From positions 937,501-1,001,500 of the forward strand of contig CM067312.1 in assembly GCA_034231615.1 (NCBI GenBank): a DNA stretch of 64,000 nucleotides, given 5' to 3'. Each line of letters opens with the position of its first letter. The first letter of the stretch is position 1. The stretch is from Meghimatium bilineatum. Its lineage: Eukaryota; Mollusca; Gastropoda; Stylommatophora; Philomycidae. The notes beneath the pieces were generated by a model. That model ran no database searches and was not told the origin of the DNA. It saw only the letters and a program-made list of their open reading frames with translations. Positions 1-10,577 of the stretch are shown piece by piece. A program made the position numbers and the translations under genes.

Positions 1-125
1 TTCTAGCTGTTCTACTACTAGCTCGACTACTAGCTCGACTGTATTCTAGCTGTTCGACTACTAGCTAGACTGTATTCTAGCTGTTCGACTACTAGCTCGA
101 TAGATTTCTAGCTGTTCAACTACTT
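1..125. repeat. 31-bp minisatellite, about 4 copies
   Basis: Imperfect direct repeats built on ttctagctgttcgactacta, recurring about every 31 bases. The array may begin before the window. Confidence 0.85.
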
Positions 126-227
126 GATTACTGCGGCACATTACCGTGGTTACTGTGGGACATTACCGTGATGACTGCGGCACGTCTGAAAGTAGAAAGT
201 AGAAATCATTAGTAGAAAGATGATTTT

Positions 228-373
228 TACTGGTATAGGACACGTCACCACGATGAATGGATCATTTCTTCTCGTATAGGTCACGTCACCACGAAGAATG
301 GATCATTTCTTCTCGTATAGGTCACGTCACCACGAAGAATGGATCATTTCTTCTCGTATAGGTCACGTCGCAA
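228..373. repeat. 41-bp minisatellite, about 3.5 copies
   Basis: Units share ggtcacgtcaccacga and tggatcatttcttctcgta, spaced 41 bases apart. Confidence 0.9.
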
Positions 374-469
374 CGATGATACATTTTCAACTTGTATGTT
401 GCAGTACACGAGTAAACGTCATATTTTGTTACTGTAAGGTACTTTTAAACTGTTGCTATTGTGAGGCCA

Positions 470-595
470 TGTGTTGAACCATATGTTTCAATGATTATAT
501 GAGCCACGTGTTTAACGATTTGATCATATACGTCACTGATTAAATGAGGCAATGTGTTTAACCGTTTGACCATATGCTTCATTGATTATTAGAAA
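470..595. repeat. degenerate tandem repeat, about 3 copies
   Basis: Three diverged units share the pattern gtgtt(g/t)aacc..ttgaccatatg..tcattgattat. It is an old, weak tandem duplication. Confidence 0.5.
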
Positions 596-607
596 ATAAC
601 ACACGTC

Positions 608-762
608 CGAATGTTTATTTCACACACAACCGATCTGAACACGCCGTGAATGTTTATTTCAGACACAACCGATCTGAACACGCCGTGAATGTTTATTTCA
701 CACACAACCGATCTGAACACGCCGTGAATGTTTATTTCACACACAACCGATCTGAACACTCT
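608..762. repeat. 39-bp minisatellite, 4 copies
   Basis: Near-identical units contain cacacaaccgatctgaacac followed by gccgtgaatgtttattt. The period is divisible by three, so open frames run through it by chance. No coding homology was seen. Confidence 0.9.
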
Positions 763-849
763 ATGATCTGTCAGACGTTTCCTAGAAGCAGACATGATTT
801 TAAAAACACCTAAGGTAAATTGTAGTTTGTTTGCCAATTAGCATTACTG

Positions 850-1012
850 GACACAAACTTGACATGATATGACTTGATATTTGAATGACTTGACAGTAGC
901 TTGACATGATATGACTTGATATTTGAATGACTTGACAGTAGCTTGACATGTCACGTGAAACACTTGACATTAGCTTGACATGTCACGTGAAACACTTGAC
1001 AGCAGCTTGAAG
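850..1012. repeat. compound tandem duplication (42 bp x2, then 32 bp x2)
   Basis: Two copies of a 42-bp unit containing ttgacatgatatgacttgat are followed by two copies of a 32-bp unit containing ttgacatgtcacgtgaaaca. Both share the core cttgaca(g/t)tagcttgacatg. Confidence 0.8.
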
Positions 1013-1337
1013 CATGTATAGAGAGGAAGAGAGGAAGAGAAAGAGAGAGGTTTACGAGAGGAAGTGAGATAATGAGAGTAAGAAAGCAGATATACAGAGA
1101 AATAAAGATATAAACAAATATTAAACATGTATATACTGGGGGGGGGAGGGGGGGTTCCCGAAAATGATCTTTTTCTCCACATTTCTTTCTCTTCAACTGC
1201 CCATCCTCGTGTCCGGCTTCAATCTAGCAATGTTGACCGCAGGGTCATCAATCGACCGTCTGCCATCTGTGATGTGATTGCGTATCTGTTTTCATTAATT
1301 TCGATATCGATATTCGATTACCGAGAATAATCGCATT

Positions 1338-1486
1338 GTACGTGATTCCAGAAGTGTTTTACAATTGACACCAAACCTGGTGGTCTATACGTGATTCCAG
1401 AAGTGTTTTACAATTGACACCAAACCTGGTGGTCTATACGTGATTCCAGAAGTGTTTTACAATTGACACCAAACCTGGTGGTCTAT
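1338..1486. repeat. 49-bp minisatellite, 3 copies
   Basis: Three essentially perfect copies contain cgtgattccagaagtgtttt. The low divergence suggests a recent duplication. Confidence 0.95.
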
Positions 1487-1489
1487 TTG

Positions 1490-2235
1490 TTCCGAATTGT
1501 GACTGTACTCATGAAAGTAGAGAGATGGTGTAGATACCGCAATGAACTCTATTTCAACATAATCATGGCGTCGAGTCAATGAATGAACAAGCCAAATGCG
1601 TGCCGATTGTTATCTCCGCTACATATCTATTGGCAGGTACACATTACAATTGTTGGTTTCCTTTCAGTTCATATCTCCCTTCGATTCAACAACTTCCTTT
1701 AACACACCCATATCTGCTTCAACTGCCCGCGGCACAATTAATCTGAAATCTGTGGATATTTTCGTAATCTCTGCAGTTATTCTCATTTCCATAACTGGAT
1801 TATCTCACATTACAGACCGGATGTCAAAGAATCAGTCTACCTGATAAGACATAGATAATAATTATGTCAAAAAATTATACAGCCATAGATAAAAATTATA
1901 CAGCCATAGATAAAAATTAGAGCTACACGCCAGCAACGTCTAGATTGTCATTGACAATTCATTATTCACATCTACTCCGTTTTGCCTGGGTTTTTCCCCT
2001 TGAAACAAAAATCGTATCTAATATATTGGTTTATGTATAAATGTTTTTGTATGCCCCTGCTTAATGTGCTGTCAATCTGACCAGCATCTAATTTGTGTTC
2101 ACATATCACTCCGTCCTGCATTTAATAACTCGTGCCTAAGTTCAGCAAATGTATGTTCAGGAACCAGATATGACTATATATATATATAGGAAAAGAGAAA
2201 TGAATATATATTATTCACAAAGTGATAGAAGAAAT
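1490..2235. other. spacer without recognised gene
   Basis: AT-rich single-copy sequence. A short direct duplication, cagccatagataaaaatta, lies near 1880-1920 and a short TA run near 2174. Open frames here (for example 1596-1844) show no recognisable domain. Confidence 0.5.
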
Positions 2236-2775
2236 GCCATGACACAAGATCAGTGGGAAAATAGTAAACAACCTGAGATATGCAGATAACACTGTTGTAT
2301 TAGCAGAAAGTCAACATGAACTACAAATACTAATAGATAAAATCGATCAATCATGTAAAGAATATGAACTTGATATAAATATACAAAAAAAACCCAAAAA
2401 AACCATGATAATCAGAAAAGTCACAGAAGAACCAGAGTTAAACATAAACATATATTGAGAGAAACTACAACAAGTATAGGTGAATCGGGAGAACATCATG
2501 GAAAGAGAATAAAACAAGGAGGTTCGAACATCATTTTATATAAAGAACAAAAATATTAAAGGAAATAAAGATCAAACACATAAAATACCTTGTTGAAAAC
2601 CTTATTGGGGGTACAGTCGAAGAGAGGCCGGTAAGAGGTAGGCAGAGATACAAGTGAGAGAGTAACATCTCAAGATGGACAGGTTACAGTCTAGCAGAGT
2701 GCACAACAAAAACAAGAGACAAGGTCTGGTTTAGGCAATCTTCGTTGCGGAGGCGTCAGTTGATGATGATGGCAT
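2235..2775 (+). pseudogene. RTE/BovB-like reverse transcriptase relic
   Basis: Decayed fragment of a non-LTR retrotransposon. Near 2265-2330 it encodes VNNLRYADNTVVLAES, the RT active-site region. The catalytic YADD box reads YADN, so the second aspartate is lost. It is followed by a LQILIDKIDQSCKEYEL helix typical of this clade. The reading frame then breaks and much of the domain is deleted. The C-terminal end near 2675-2760 (RWTGYSLAE, then KVWFRQSSLRRR) leads into a tgatgatgatgg tail at 2762-2773, the usual 3' end of RTE elements. The assignment rests on motif recognition; the clade is inferred. Confidence 0.8.
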
Positions 2776-3094
2776 ATAGGGAAAGATATATATATATATA
2801 TATATTAGAAGGTGTACTCGACGTTGCCCAGGGTGGGAATAACAAAAAAGAAAATGTTATGCATGCTGTGAAACAGAGGATGTTTTAAGAATAGAAGAAT
2901 ATTGGACTACTAGAGAACTGACGGTGCAGGTAGTCTGATTGTTCCAACGCAGTCAAACACTACCATCTCTACTTTAACAATGGAAAATAACAAAAATGTA
3001 ATTGAACATAATAATAATTTAATTGAGCATATATAAATAAAAGCACACGATGGATGGGATGGACAGTTACATGTCAACATAAAACAATGTCTGA

Positions 3095-4275
3095 TCTCTG
3101 TTTTGATGATATTGCTTTCACTGGGCCACATCTCTGTTTTGATGATATTGCTTTCACTGGGCCACATCTCTGTTTTGATGATATTGCTTTCACTGGGCCA
3201 CATCTCTGTGTGTTGATGATATTGCTTTCACTGGGCCACATCTCTGTGTGTTGATGATATTGCTTTCACTGGGCCACATCTCTGTGTGTTGATGATATTG
3301 CTTTCACTGGGCCACATCTCTGTTTTGATGATATTGCTTTCACTGGGCCACATCTCTGTGTGTTGATGATATTGCTTTCACTGGGCCACATCTCTGTGTT
3401 TTGATGATATTGCTTTCACTGGGCCACATCTCTGTGTGTTGATGATATTGCTTTCACTGGGCCACATCTCTGTGTGTTGATGATATTGCTTTCACTGGGC
3501 CACATCTCTGTTTTGATGATATTGCTTTCACTGGGCCACATCTCTGTGTGTTGATGATATTGCTTTCACTGGGCCACATCTCTGTGTGTTGATGATATTG
3601 CTTTCACTGGGCCACATCTCTGTGTGTTGATGATATTGCTTTCACTGGGCCACATCTCTGTGTGTTGATGATATTGCTTTCACTGGGCCACATCTCTGTG
3701 TGTTGATGATATTGCTTTCACTGGGCCACATCTCTGTGTGTTGATGATATTGCTTTCACTGGGCCACATCTCTGTGTGTTGATGATATTGCTTTCACTGG
3801 GCCACATCTCTGTGTGTTGATGATATTGCTTTCACTGGGCCACATCTCTGTGTGTTGATGATATTGCTTTCACTGGGCCACATCTCTGTTTTGATGATAT
3901 TGCTTTCACTGGGCCACATCTCTGTGTGTTGATGATATTGCTTTCACTGGGCCACATCTCTGTGTGTTGATGATATTGCTTTCACTGGGCCACATCTCTG
4001 TGTGTTGATGATATTGCTTTCACTGGGCCACATCTCTGTGTGTTGATGATATTGCTTTCACTGGGCCACATCTCTGTGTGTTGATGATATTGCTTTCACT
4101 GGGCCACATCTCTGTGTGTTGATGATATTGCTTTCACTGGGCCACATCTCTGTGTGTTGATGATATTGCTTTCACTGGGCCACATCTCTGTGTGTTGATG
4201 ATATTGCTTTCACTGGGCCACATCTCTGTGTGTTGATGATATTGCTTTCACTGGGCCACATCTCTGTGTTGATGC
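3095..4275. repeat. 38-bp minisatellite, about 31 copies, seeded in Helitron coding sequence
   Basis: Units carry tgatgatattgctttcactg and gggccacatctctgtg. Length variants of 36 and 38 bp differ in a tgtgtg/tttt segment. On the - strand the first unit continues a Helitron frame that reads YAWNNKRFS then TQRCGPVKAIS, where helitron proteins have WNNxxxxF-RRKxGxPVxGxP. The seed therefore appears to be coding sequence of the copy-2 Helitron relic. I could not find the Helitron frame resuming beyond 3095. Confidence 0.9.
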
Positions 4276-4279
4276 ACTA

Positions 4280-4910
4280 AAACGTTTATTGTTCCACGCG
4301 TAAGAATAAATCAAAGAAGCCACAGGAACAAGTTTACAAACAGCACACAAGAAGGCCATCTCCAGAGAACTCTTCCACTCCTGACACTGCAAGGCAAACA
4401 GGGGTCACGGCGTATAGATAGATAGAGGGATGTAAGAATACTGCTATTGGTAAAGAAATGGTGTTTCGAGCAAACATATAAACCGGACAGATTTCCAGCA
4501 AAGTTGTGAGAGTACTATCAATGGTAGACAGACATTACAGTTCTGTTTGTTTCATTACTAATATTAATGCATTCTCTGCGCTGTAAATACATTTCCAGTT
4601 GTTGTAATGTTAGATATATTTCATGAATTTCTAGTTGTAATGTTAGATATATTTCATGAATTTCTAGTTGTAATGTTAGATATATTTCATGAATTTCTAG
4701 TTGTAATGTTAGATATATTTCATGATTTTAGACAAAAATTGATCAAAGAAGTTAGCATCGCTGCTCATGTAAAACATGTAGAATATTAGTTATTTCTTCA
4801 TGTACATGATGCTGGTTTTATAGCAATCACAGTTGCATAAAATGTCTTGTTGACAAACGTGCACACATATTTCAGTGATTTCACAAAGTTACCTTGAGTC
4901 AAGTTGAAGT
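4280..4910 (-). pseudogene. Helitron Rep/helicase relic, copy 2
   Basis: Read on the - strand from 4910 downward. NFVKSLKYVCTFVNK (about 4835-4895) matches the Rep-helicase linker motif of Helitrons, the same motif as NSVKSIKYACKYVNK in copy 1 at 8107-8150. A HEIYLTLQLEI unit follows, corresponding to HERYPTVxxLEIH, and is amplified as the 33-bp array at 4598-4730. A weakly conserved stretch (LCAVCKL) and YAWNNKRFS (about 4290-4320) follow, where Helitrons have a YYTWN motif. Several stops and frame changes occur. Downstream, towards 3095, the sequence dissolves into the 38-bp array. It lies directly beside the end of copy 1 in the same orientation. Confidence 0.75.
4598..4730. repeat. 33-bp minisatellite, 4 copies, seeded in Helitron coding sequence
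   Basis: Units contain gttagatatatttcatgaat. On the - strand each unit reads HEIYLTLQLEI (11 codons) with no stop. This corresponds to the Helitron motif HERYPTVxxLEIH; the duplicated segment begins and ends on the two His codons. The array is in frame with the surrounding relic. Confidence 0.85.
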
Positions 4911-4974
4911 AAGCAATTTCATTGTGAATTTTGATCATCAGAAAATTGAGCTCTCATGTTAGTTACAAGTTTTA

Positions 4975-5226
4975 TGGTAACAACTAGGTTCCAAAATATG
5001 ATTGTTTGAAGGTAACAACGATGTTACATAAATGTGATTGTTTGAAGGTAACAACGAGGTTCCATAAATGTGATTGTTTGAAGATAACAACGTTGTTACA
5101 TAAATGTGATTGTTTGAAGGTAACAACGATGTTCCATAAATGTGATTGTTTGAAGATAACAACGTTGTTACATAAATGTGATTGTTTGAAGGTAACAACG
5201 TTGTTACATAAATGTGATTGTTTGAG
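4975..5226. repeat. 36-bp minisatellite, 7 copies, inside Helitron helicase
   Basis: Units carry aaatgtgattgtttgaaggt and aacaacg. On the - strand each unit reads KQSHLCNNVVTF or a variant (12 codons). It begins at ACLKQSHL after the LPVIPKGT motif, exactly where Helitrons read ACLKxSHLW. After the array the frame reaches VTNMRAQ, the next conserved block. The array is an in-frame expansion of the protein's own codons. Monomer variants alternate (gttaca/gttcca). Confidence 0.92.
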
Positions 5227-5644
5227 ACACGCTTCAATCTCATCAGTTTTAGTTCCTTTTGGTATTACTGGCAGAGTGTGGCGACAATCTCCACATATGG
5301 CAACAGTTATACCTCCCATATTTATTCGCTGCCTCATAAATCGTGTAGTCTTTATAAGTGCTTCCAATGCTCTTCTGTGGGTCACTGTACATTCATTTCA
5401 TACCATAAGGGCACATCTTCTAAAGGCCTTTCTCATTTATGATTTTTCGTTAATTATGCATACAACATCTTCACGTGTTGCTAAATCTCTTGGTACGTTT
5501 AATGTCGAATGTGCTGTACGACCGCCACGTAACAATGTTGATGCTATGTCACACCACGCATCAGCTGCAGTATGTCAGTAATCAATTGATCAGACACTTT
5601 TTCTCAGTTCCGCCTGGTGCGTCGAAACAGAGAATGCCACAAGC

Positions 5645-7035
5645 ATGATGACATGCTGTCTATGATTGTAGAGTGATGACATGATATCTATCATTGTAGA
5701 GTGATGACATGCTATCTATGACTGTAGAGTGATGACATGCTATATATGATTGTAGAGTGATGACATGCTATATATGATTGTAGAGTGATGACATGCTATC
5801 TATGATTGTAGAGTGATGCCATGCTGTATATGATTGTAGAGTGATGACATGATATCTATGATTGTAGAGTGATGACATGCTATCTATGACTGTAGAGTGA
5901 TGACATGCTAACTATGACTGTAGAGTGATGACATGCTATATATGATTGTAGAGTCATGACATGATATCTATGATTGTAGAGTGATGACATGCTATCTATG
6001 ACTGTAGAGTGATGACATGCTATATATGATTGTAGAGTGATGACATGCTATATATGATTGTAGAGTGATGACATGATATCTATGATTGTAGAGTGATGAC
6101 ATGCTATCTATGACTGTAGAGTGATGACATGCTATATATGATTGTAGAGTGATGACATGCTATATATGATTGTAGAGTGATGACATGATATCTATGATTG
6201 TAGAGTGATGACATGCTATCTATGACTGTAGAGTGATGACATGCTATATATGATTGTAGAGTGATGACATGCTATATATGATTGTAGAGTGATGACATGA
6301 TATCTATGATTGTAGAGTGATGACATGCTATCTATGACTGTAGAGTGATGACATGCTATATATGATTGTAGAGTGATGACATGCTATATATGATTGTAGA
6401 GTGATGACATGATATCTATGATTGTAGAGTGATGACATGCTATCTATGACTGTAGAGTGATGACATGCTATCTATGACTGTAGAGTGATGACATGCTATA
6501 TATGATTGTAGAGTGATGACATGATATCTATGATTGTAGAGTGATGACATGCTATCTATGATTGTAGAGTGATGACATGCTATCTATGATTGTATAGTGA
6601 TGACATGCTATCTATGATTGTAGAGTGATGACATGCTATCTATGATTGTAGAGTGATGACATGCTATCTATGATTGTAGAGTGATGCCATGCTGTATATG
6701 ATTGTAGAGTGATGAGATGTTATCTATGATTGTAGAGCGATGAGATGTTATCTATGATTGTAGAGTGATGACATGCTATCTATGATTGTAGAGTGATGTC
6801 ATGCTATCTATGATTGTAGAGTGATGCCATGCTGTATATGATTGTAGAGTGATGAGATGTTATCTATGATTGTATAGTGATGACATGTTATCTATGATTG
6901 TATAGTGATGACATGCTATCTATGATTGTAGAGTGATGACATGCTATCTATGATTGTAGAGTGATGTGATGTTATCTATGATTGTAGAGTGATGTCATGC
7001 TATATATGATTGTAGAGTTATGAGATGTTATCTAT
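5645..7035. repeat. 28-bp minisatellite, about 50 copies, inside Helitron helicase
   Basis: Monomers contain gtagagtgatgacatgctat. Part of the array (about 5840-6480) is a higher-order repeat of four monomers (112 bp), distinguished by gatatc, ctatga(c), ctatat and ctatat variants. It separates the Helitron blocks SDIIDNIS (upstream side) and DAPGGT (downstream side). The monomer on the - strand contains the codons for DIIDNIS, so the seed appears to be local. The period is not a multiple of three and destroys the frame. Confidence 0.92.
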
Positions 7036-7235
7036 GATGTCAGATGATAAAAATTTTTGATTTAGCAGCAATTTGGGTTCATTCTGTTGCAGATATGTAG
7101 CTAACGAGATATTGTCATGTGACGTTTCACTGAACAGTTCAGTTGAAAGACTGGCAATATGTGTTCGATTTGCTGAAGGAAGACCGTACGGGGTGGCACA
7201 TTGCACCTTCCATTGATATTATTTTATCTTCTATG

Positions 7236-7580
7236 GCAATCCATGTCATGTTGTATATTTCATCTGTGAAGGAAGTTTCAGAATCTGAATATGCAATTTG
7301 AATTTAAAATCTTCGGACAAATAATTTCTATATTGTCTCATAAAACCTGTCGGATTGACAACATCACAAATTTTTAGCAAAATACGGAATAAAATCCTGA
7401 GTTGAATGGGAGACATAGATAATGCAGCTCCCTCTCAGGTGACATCCCATGGAGTGTCGTATTCAAGCATCCCACGCTGGTAGCTCGCTTCTGTGAATAT
7501 ATCATACGTAACACCATTGAATGCCCCTCTGATGGATACAAGATGTAGGTAATTTAACCACGTACAACAACATTCTTGGG
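7236..7580 (-). other. best preserved Helitron segment between arrays
   Basis: Part of the copy-1 relic without tandem repeats. It contains IRGAFNGV, YQRGMLEYDTPWD, SPIQLRILFRILLKICD and YRNYLSEDF, giving the strongest family recognition. It separates the 28-bp and 51-bp arrays and shows that both arose within one ancestral open frame. Confidence 0.75.
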
Positions 7581-7581
7581 T

Positions 7582-7792
7582 GAACAGTGACAACTCTAAC
7601 TAAAGCACTGCGATAGTTCATTTGAGGATATCATTCAGTGAAAACTCTAACTAAAGCACTGCTATAGTTCATTTGAGGATATCATTCAGTGAAAACTCTA
7701 ACTAAAGCACTGCGATAGTTCATTTGAGGATATCATTCAGTGAAAACTCTAACTAAAGCACTGCGATAGTTCATTTGAGGATATCATTCAAC
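7582..7792. repeat. 51-bp minisatellite, 4 copies, inside Helitron helicase
   Basis: Four near-perfect units contain actctaactaaagcactgcg. On the - strand the unit ends in SALVRVFTE. The final copy continues as SALVRVVTVHPR, matching the Helitron motif RVYTVHP. The unit length is 17 codons. The array sits between FENGHRVY and IRGAF, the correct place in the protein. Confidence 0.9.
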
Positions 7793-8235
7793 TTCAGCAC
7801 TTCTTTTTCTTGCATTGCACATGTTATTGTTCATCTCACAGACACAATTTAAAAAAAAATGCTGTGAAAGAAATATCTCTGGGAGCCATAACTTAATGAA
7901 CAGCTGTGTCAGTATTCAAATAAACTCTGTGTCCGTTTTCGAAATGAATTTCCAGTTGCTGTACTGTAGGGTATCTGTCATTAACTGAGAAGCCTAAAAT
8001 GCGTCACAAACATTCATTACTACTTATGTAGCTTCCTTGATGATAATTAGTAACTTCATCATGCACATTTTGTTGCTGCAAAGCAAACATAGCGGCATCA
8101 GATACCTTGTTCACATACTTGCACGCATATTTGATTGATTTCACAGAGTTTCAATACTCGACATTAATGTGAGCTGTGAATATGTGTGTCAAGAAAGGGC
8201 AATACGGTGCAATCTATCTATTTACAAAACATTGT

Positions 8236-8641
8236 AACGCGAAATCATTATTGTGAAACCATCCTATGTTTTTCATCTATGAATCCAATTTCTAGAGATT
8301 GGTGAGATGCATAGTCAAATTCAGAACTCCAGGAAAAAGCACATAATGTCCACTGCCGAGGAGATTTGGACAAATACGATGTCCTCAGTCCGGGTCTTCG
8401 TGTCAGCAAATAAATCATGTAAGCTTTTATATAGAAAAAAATATTAGTTGCAGTTTTTGTCATGAATGTAGTCCTCATTCTGATAAATATAGCAATTGCT
8501 GATGCATATTTTGTGACATAGTCGTAGAGAATTCATTGTCTTCTACGTATAATAACGAGTATTGGAAATATTGATTATGAACATAATTTAAAGCATATCT
8601 TTCCATCCAGCAATTAACATAAGTAATAACATGACATGCAC
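8236..8641. other. spacer, possibly decayed Helitron 5' part
   Basis: A 76-codon open frame on the - strand (8248-8478) has no motif I recognise. The Rep HUH motifs expected upstream of the helicase are not visible. Confidence 0.4.
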
Positions 8642-9432
8642 ATTATGCCTACACCGTGCTGGATACGTGTTTTAGCGAGTATCAAATTATGCCTACATCA
8701 TGTTGGATACGTGTTTTAGCGAGTAACAAATTATGCTTGCATCATGTTGGATACATGTTTTAGCGAGTAACAAATTATGCCTACATCATGTTGGATACGT
8801 GTTTTAGCGAGTAAAAAATTATGCCTACACCATGTTGGATACGTGTTTTAGCGAGTAAAACATTATGCCTAAATCGTGTTCGATACGTGTTTTAGCGAGT
8901 AACAAATTGTGCCTACATCATGTTGGATACGTGTTTTAGCGAGTAACAAATTATGCCTACATCATGTTGGATACGTGTTTTAGCGAGTAACAAATTATGC
9001 CTACATCATGTTGGATACGTGTTTTAGCGAGTAACAAATTATGCCTACATCATGTTGGATACGTGTTTTAGCGAGTAACAAATTATGCCTACATCATGAT
9101 GGATACGTGTTTTAGCGAGTAACAAATTATGCCTACACCATGTTGGATACGTGTTTTAGCGAGTAACAAATTATGCCTACACCATGTTCGATACGTGTTT
9201 TAGCGAGTAACAAATTATGCCTACATCATGTTGGATACGTGTTTTAGCGAGTAACAAATTATGCCCACATCATGTTGGATACGTGTTTTAGCGAGTAACA
9301 AATTATGCATACATCATGTTGGATACGTGTTTTAGCGAGTAACAAATTATGCCTACACCATGTTGGATACGTGTTTTAGCGAGTAACAAATTATGCCTAC
9401 ATCATGTTGGATACGTGTTTTAGCGAGTAACA
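8642..9432. repeat. 44-bp minisatellite, 18 copies
   Basis: Highly homogeneous units contain ggatacgtgttttagcgagt and aacaaattatgcctac. Few substitutions occur (catcatg/caccatg), indicating recent expansion or homogenisation. Confidence 0.95.
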
Positions 9433-9561
9433 GCTTCGTAATTCTTCTGGCTATCATTATGATCCGCCATTCTTCATCTAAGTCTCATCTCACAGTGGAA
9501 TAAGGGGATTTCTCAATACGCAACCTTCCAGTGACATGATGTACACATATCCAATGTAGAA

Positions 9562-9826
9562 ACTCAAATAGGGATCTCTATAGCTACATGATTGTACACT
9601 CCAGTAGGGATCTCTATAACTGCATGATTGTGCACTCCGGTAGGGATCTCTGTAGCTGCACGATTGTGCACTCCAGTAGGGATCTCTATAACTGCATGAT
9701 TGTGCACTCCGGTAGGGATCTCTGTAGCTGCACGATTGTGCACTCCAGTAGGGATCTCTATAGATGCATGATTGTGCACTCCCGTAGGGATCTTTATAGC
9801 TGCACGCTTGTGCACTCCACTTGGCC
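9562..9826. repeat. 36-bp minisatellite, 7 copies, with 72-bp dimer pattern
   Basis: Units contain tagggatctctatagctgca and gattgtgcactcc. Two monomer types (ccagtag/ccggtag) alternate, giving a 72-bp higher-order unit. The - strand stays open through the array and into both flanks (9490-9975, 161 codons, repeat SCSYRDPYWSAQ). No homology was recognised, so I do not call it a gene. Confidence 0.9.
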
Positions 9827-9924
9827 TGGAAATGTTGAAATGCATTCACAATAGAATCAATTGTTTGTTGTTTACTACAGCAGGCTTTTAATAGGTTGAG
9901 TTCCATGCACGCAAATGAATTCTG

Positions 9925-10372
9925 AAAGTTAACATTAGTGAAATTTCTCTCTATGTAAGGTAATACAATTATCATTAGTAAAATTTCTCTTTATGTAAGG
10001 GAATAAAGTTAACATTATTGAAACTTCTCTCTATGTAAGGGAATAAAGTTAACATTAGTGTAACGTCTCTCTATGTAATGGAATAAAGTTAACATTAGTG
10101 AAATTTCTCTCTATGTAAGGGAATAAAGTTAACATTATTGAAACTTCTCTCTATGTAAGGGAATAAAGTTAATATTATTGAAACTTCTCTCTATGTAAGG
10201 GAATAAATTTAACATTATTGAAACTTCTCTCTATGTAAGGGAATAAAGTTAATATTATTGAAACTTCTCTCTATGTAAGGGAATAAATTTAACATTATTG
10301 AAACTTCTCTCTATGTAATGGAATAAAGTTAACATTAGTGAAACTTCTCTCTATGTAAGGGAATAAAGTATG
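9925..10372. repeat. 40-bp minisatellite, about 11 copies
   Basis: Units contain aacttctctctatgtaaggg and aataaagttaacatta. A further imperfect duplication of atatgtgatac..atgatatcacataac follows at 10390-10500. Confidence 0.93.
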
Positions 10373-10577
10373 TGATTGAATAAAGTAAAGCAATAGAAAT
10401 ATGTGATACGTACCATTAAAAATGATATCACATAACTACAAAAAATAAGCAATAGAAATATGTGATACCATTAAAAAAATGATATCACATAACTACAGTT
10501 GAACGATAACCTAGTTATTTGCTGTAGTATATCATGTGATGTAGTTTGACTGTTGTTTACCACAGTGAGACAGAAAC

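Larger units (their letters stand above)
4925..8235 (-). pseudogene. Helitron Rep/PIF1-type helicase relic, copy 1
   Basis: Rolling-circle transposon protein read downward from 8235. Ordered motifs: IAPYCPF..AHINVEY and KYACKYVNK (8107-8225), QNVHDEVTNYHQG (8030-8090), RYPTVQQLEIHFENGHRVY (7925-7985), VTVHPR (7585-7600), IRGAFNGVTYDIF..YQRGMLEYDTPWD (7440-7550), RILLKICDVVNPTGFMRQY (7310-7400), IAIEDK (7215-7245), ASLSTELFSE..QQNEPKL (7050-7160), Walker A region FDAPGGTEKK (5595-5635), TLLRGGRTAHS (5500-5560), NECTVTHRRALEAL (5360-5405), GDCRHTLPVIPKGTKTDEI (5235-5300), ACLKQSHL, and VTNMRAQFSDD (4935-4975). The Walker A lysine region (normally GTGKT), the DEC box (NEC) and GDFRQT (GDCRHT) are all damaged, and stops and frameshifts are frequent. 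It is therefore dead. Three minisatellites are nested inside it. The Rep HUH nuclease domain was not found upstream. Confidence 0.88.

Noticed and set aside
5006..5581. 191-codon + strand frame
   Set aside because: It is the antisense of the Helitron helicase relic, whose conserved motifs are on the - strand.
5645..7035. CRISPR array
   Set aside because: Direct repeats abut one another without unique spacers, and the context is eukaryotic; the same applies to the other arrays.
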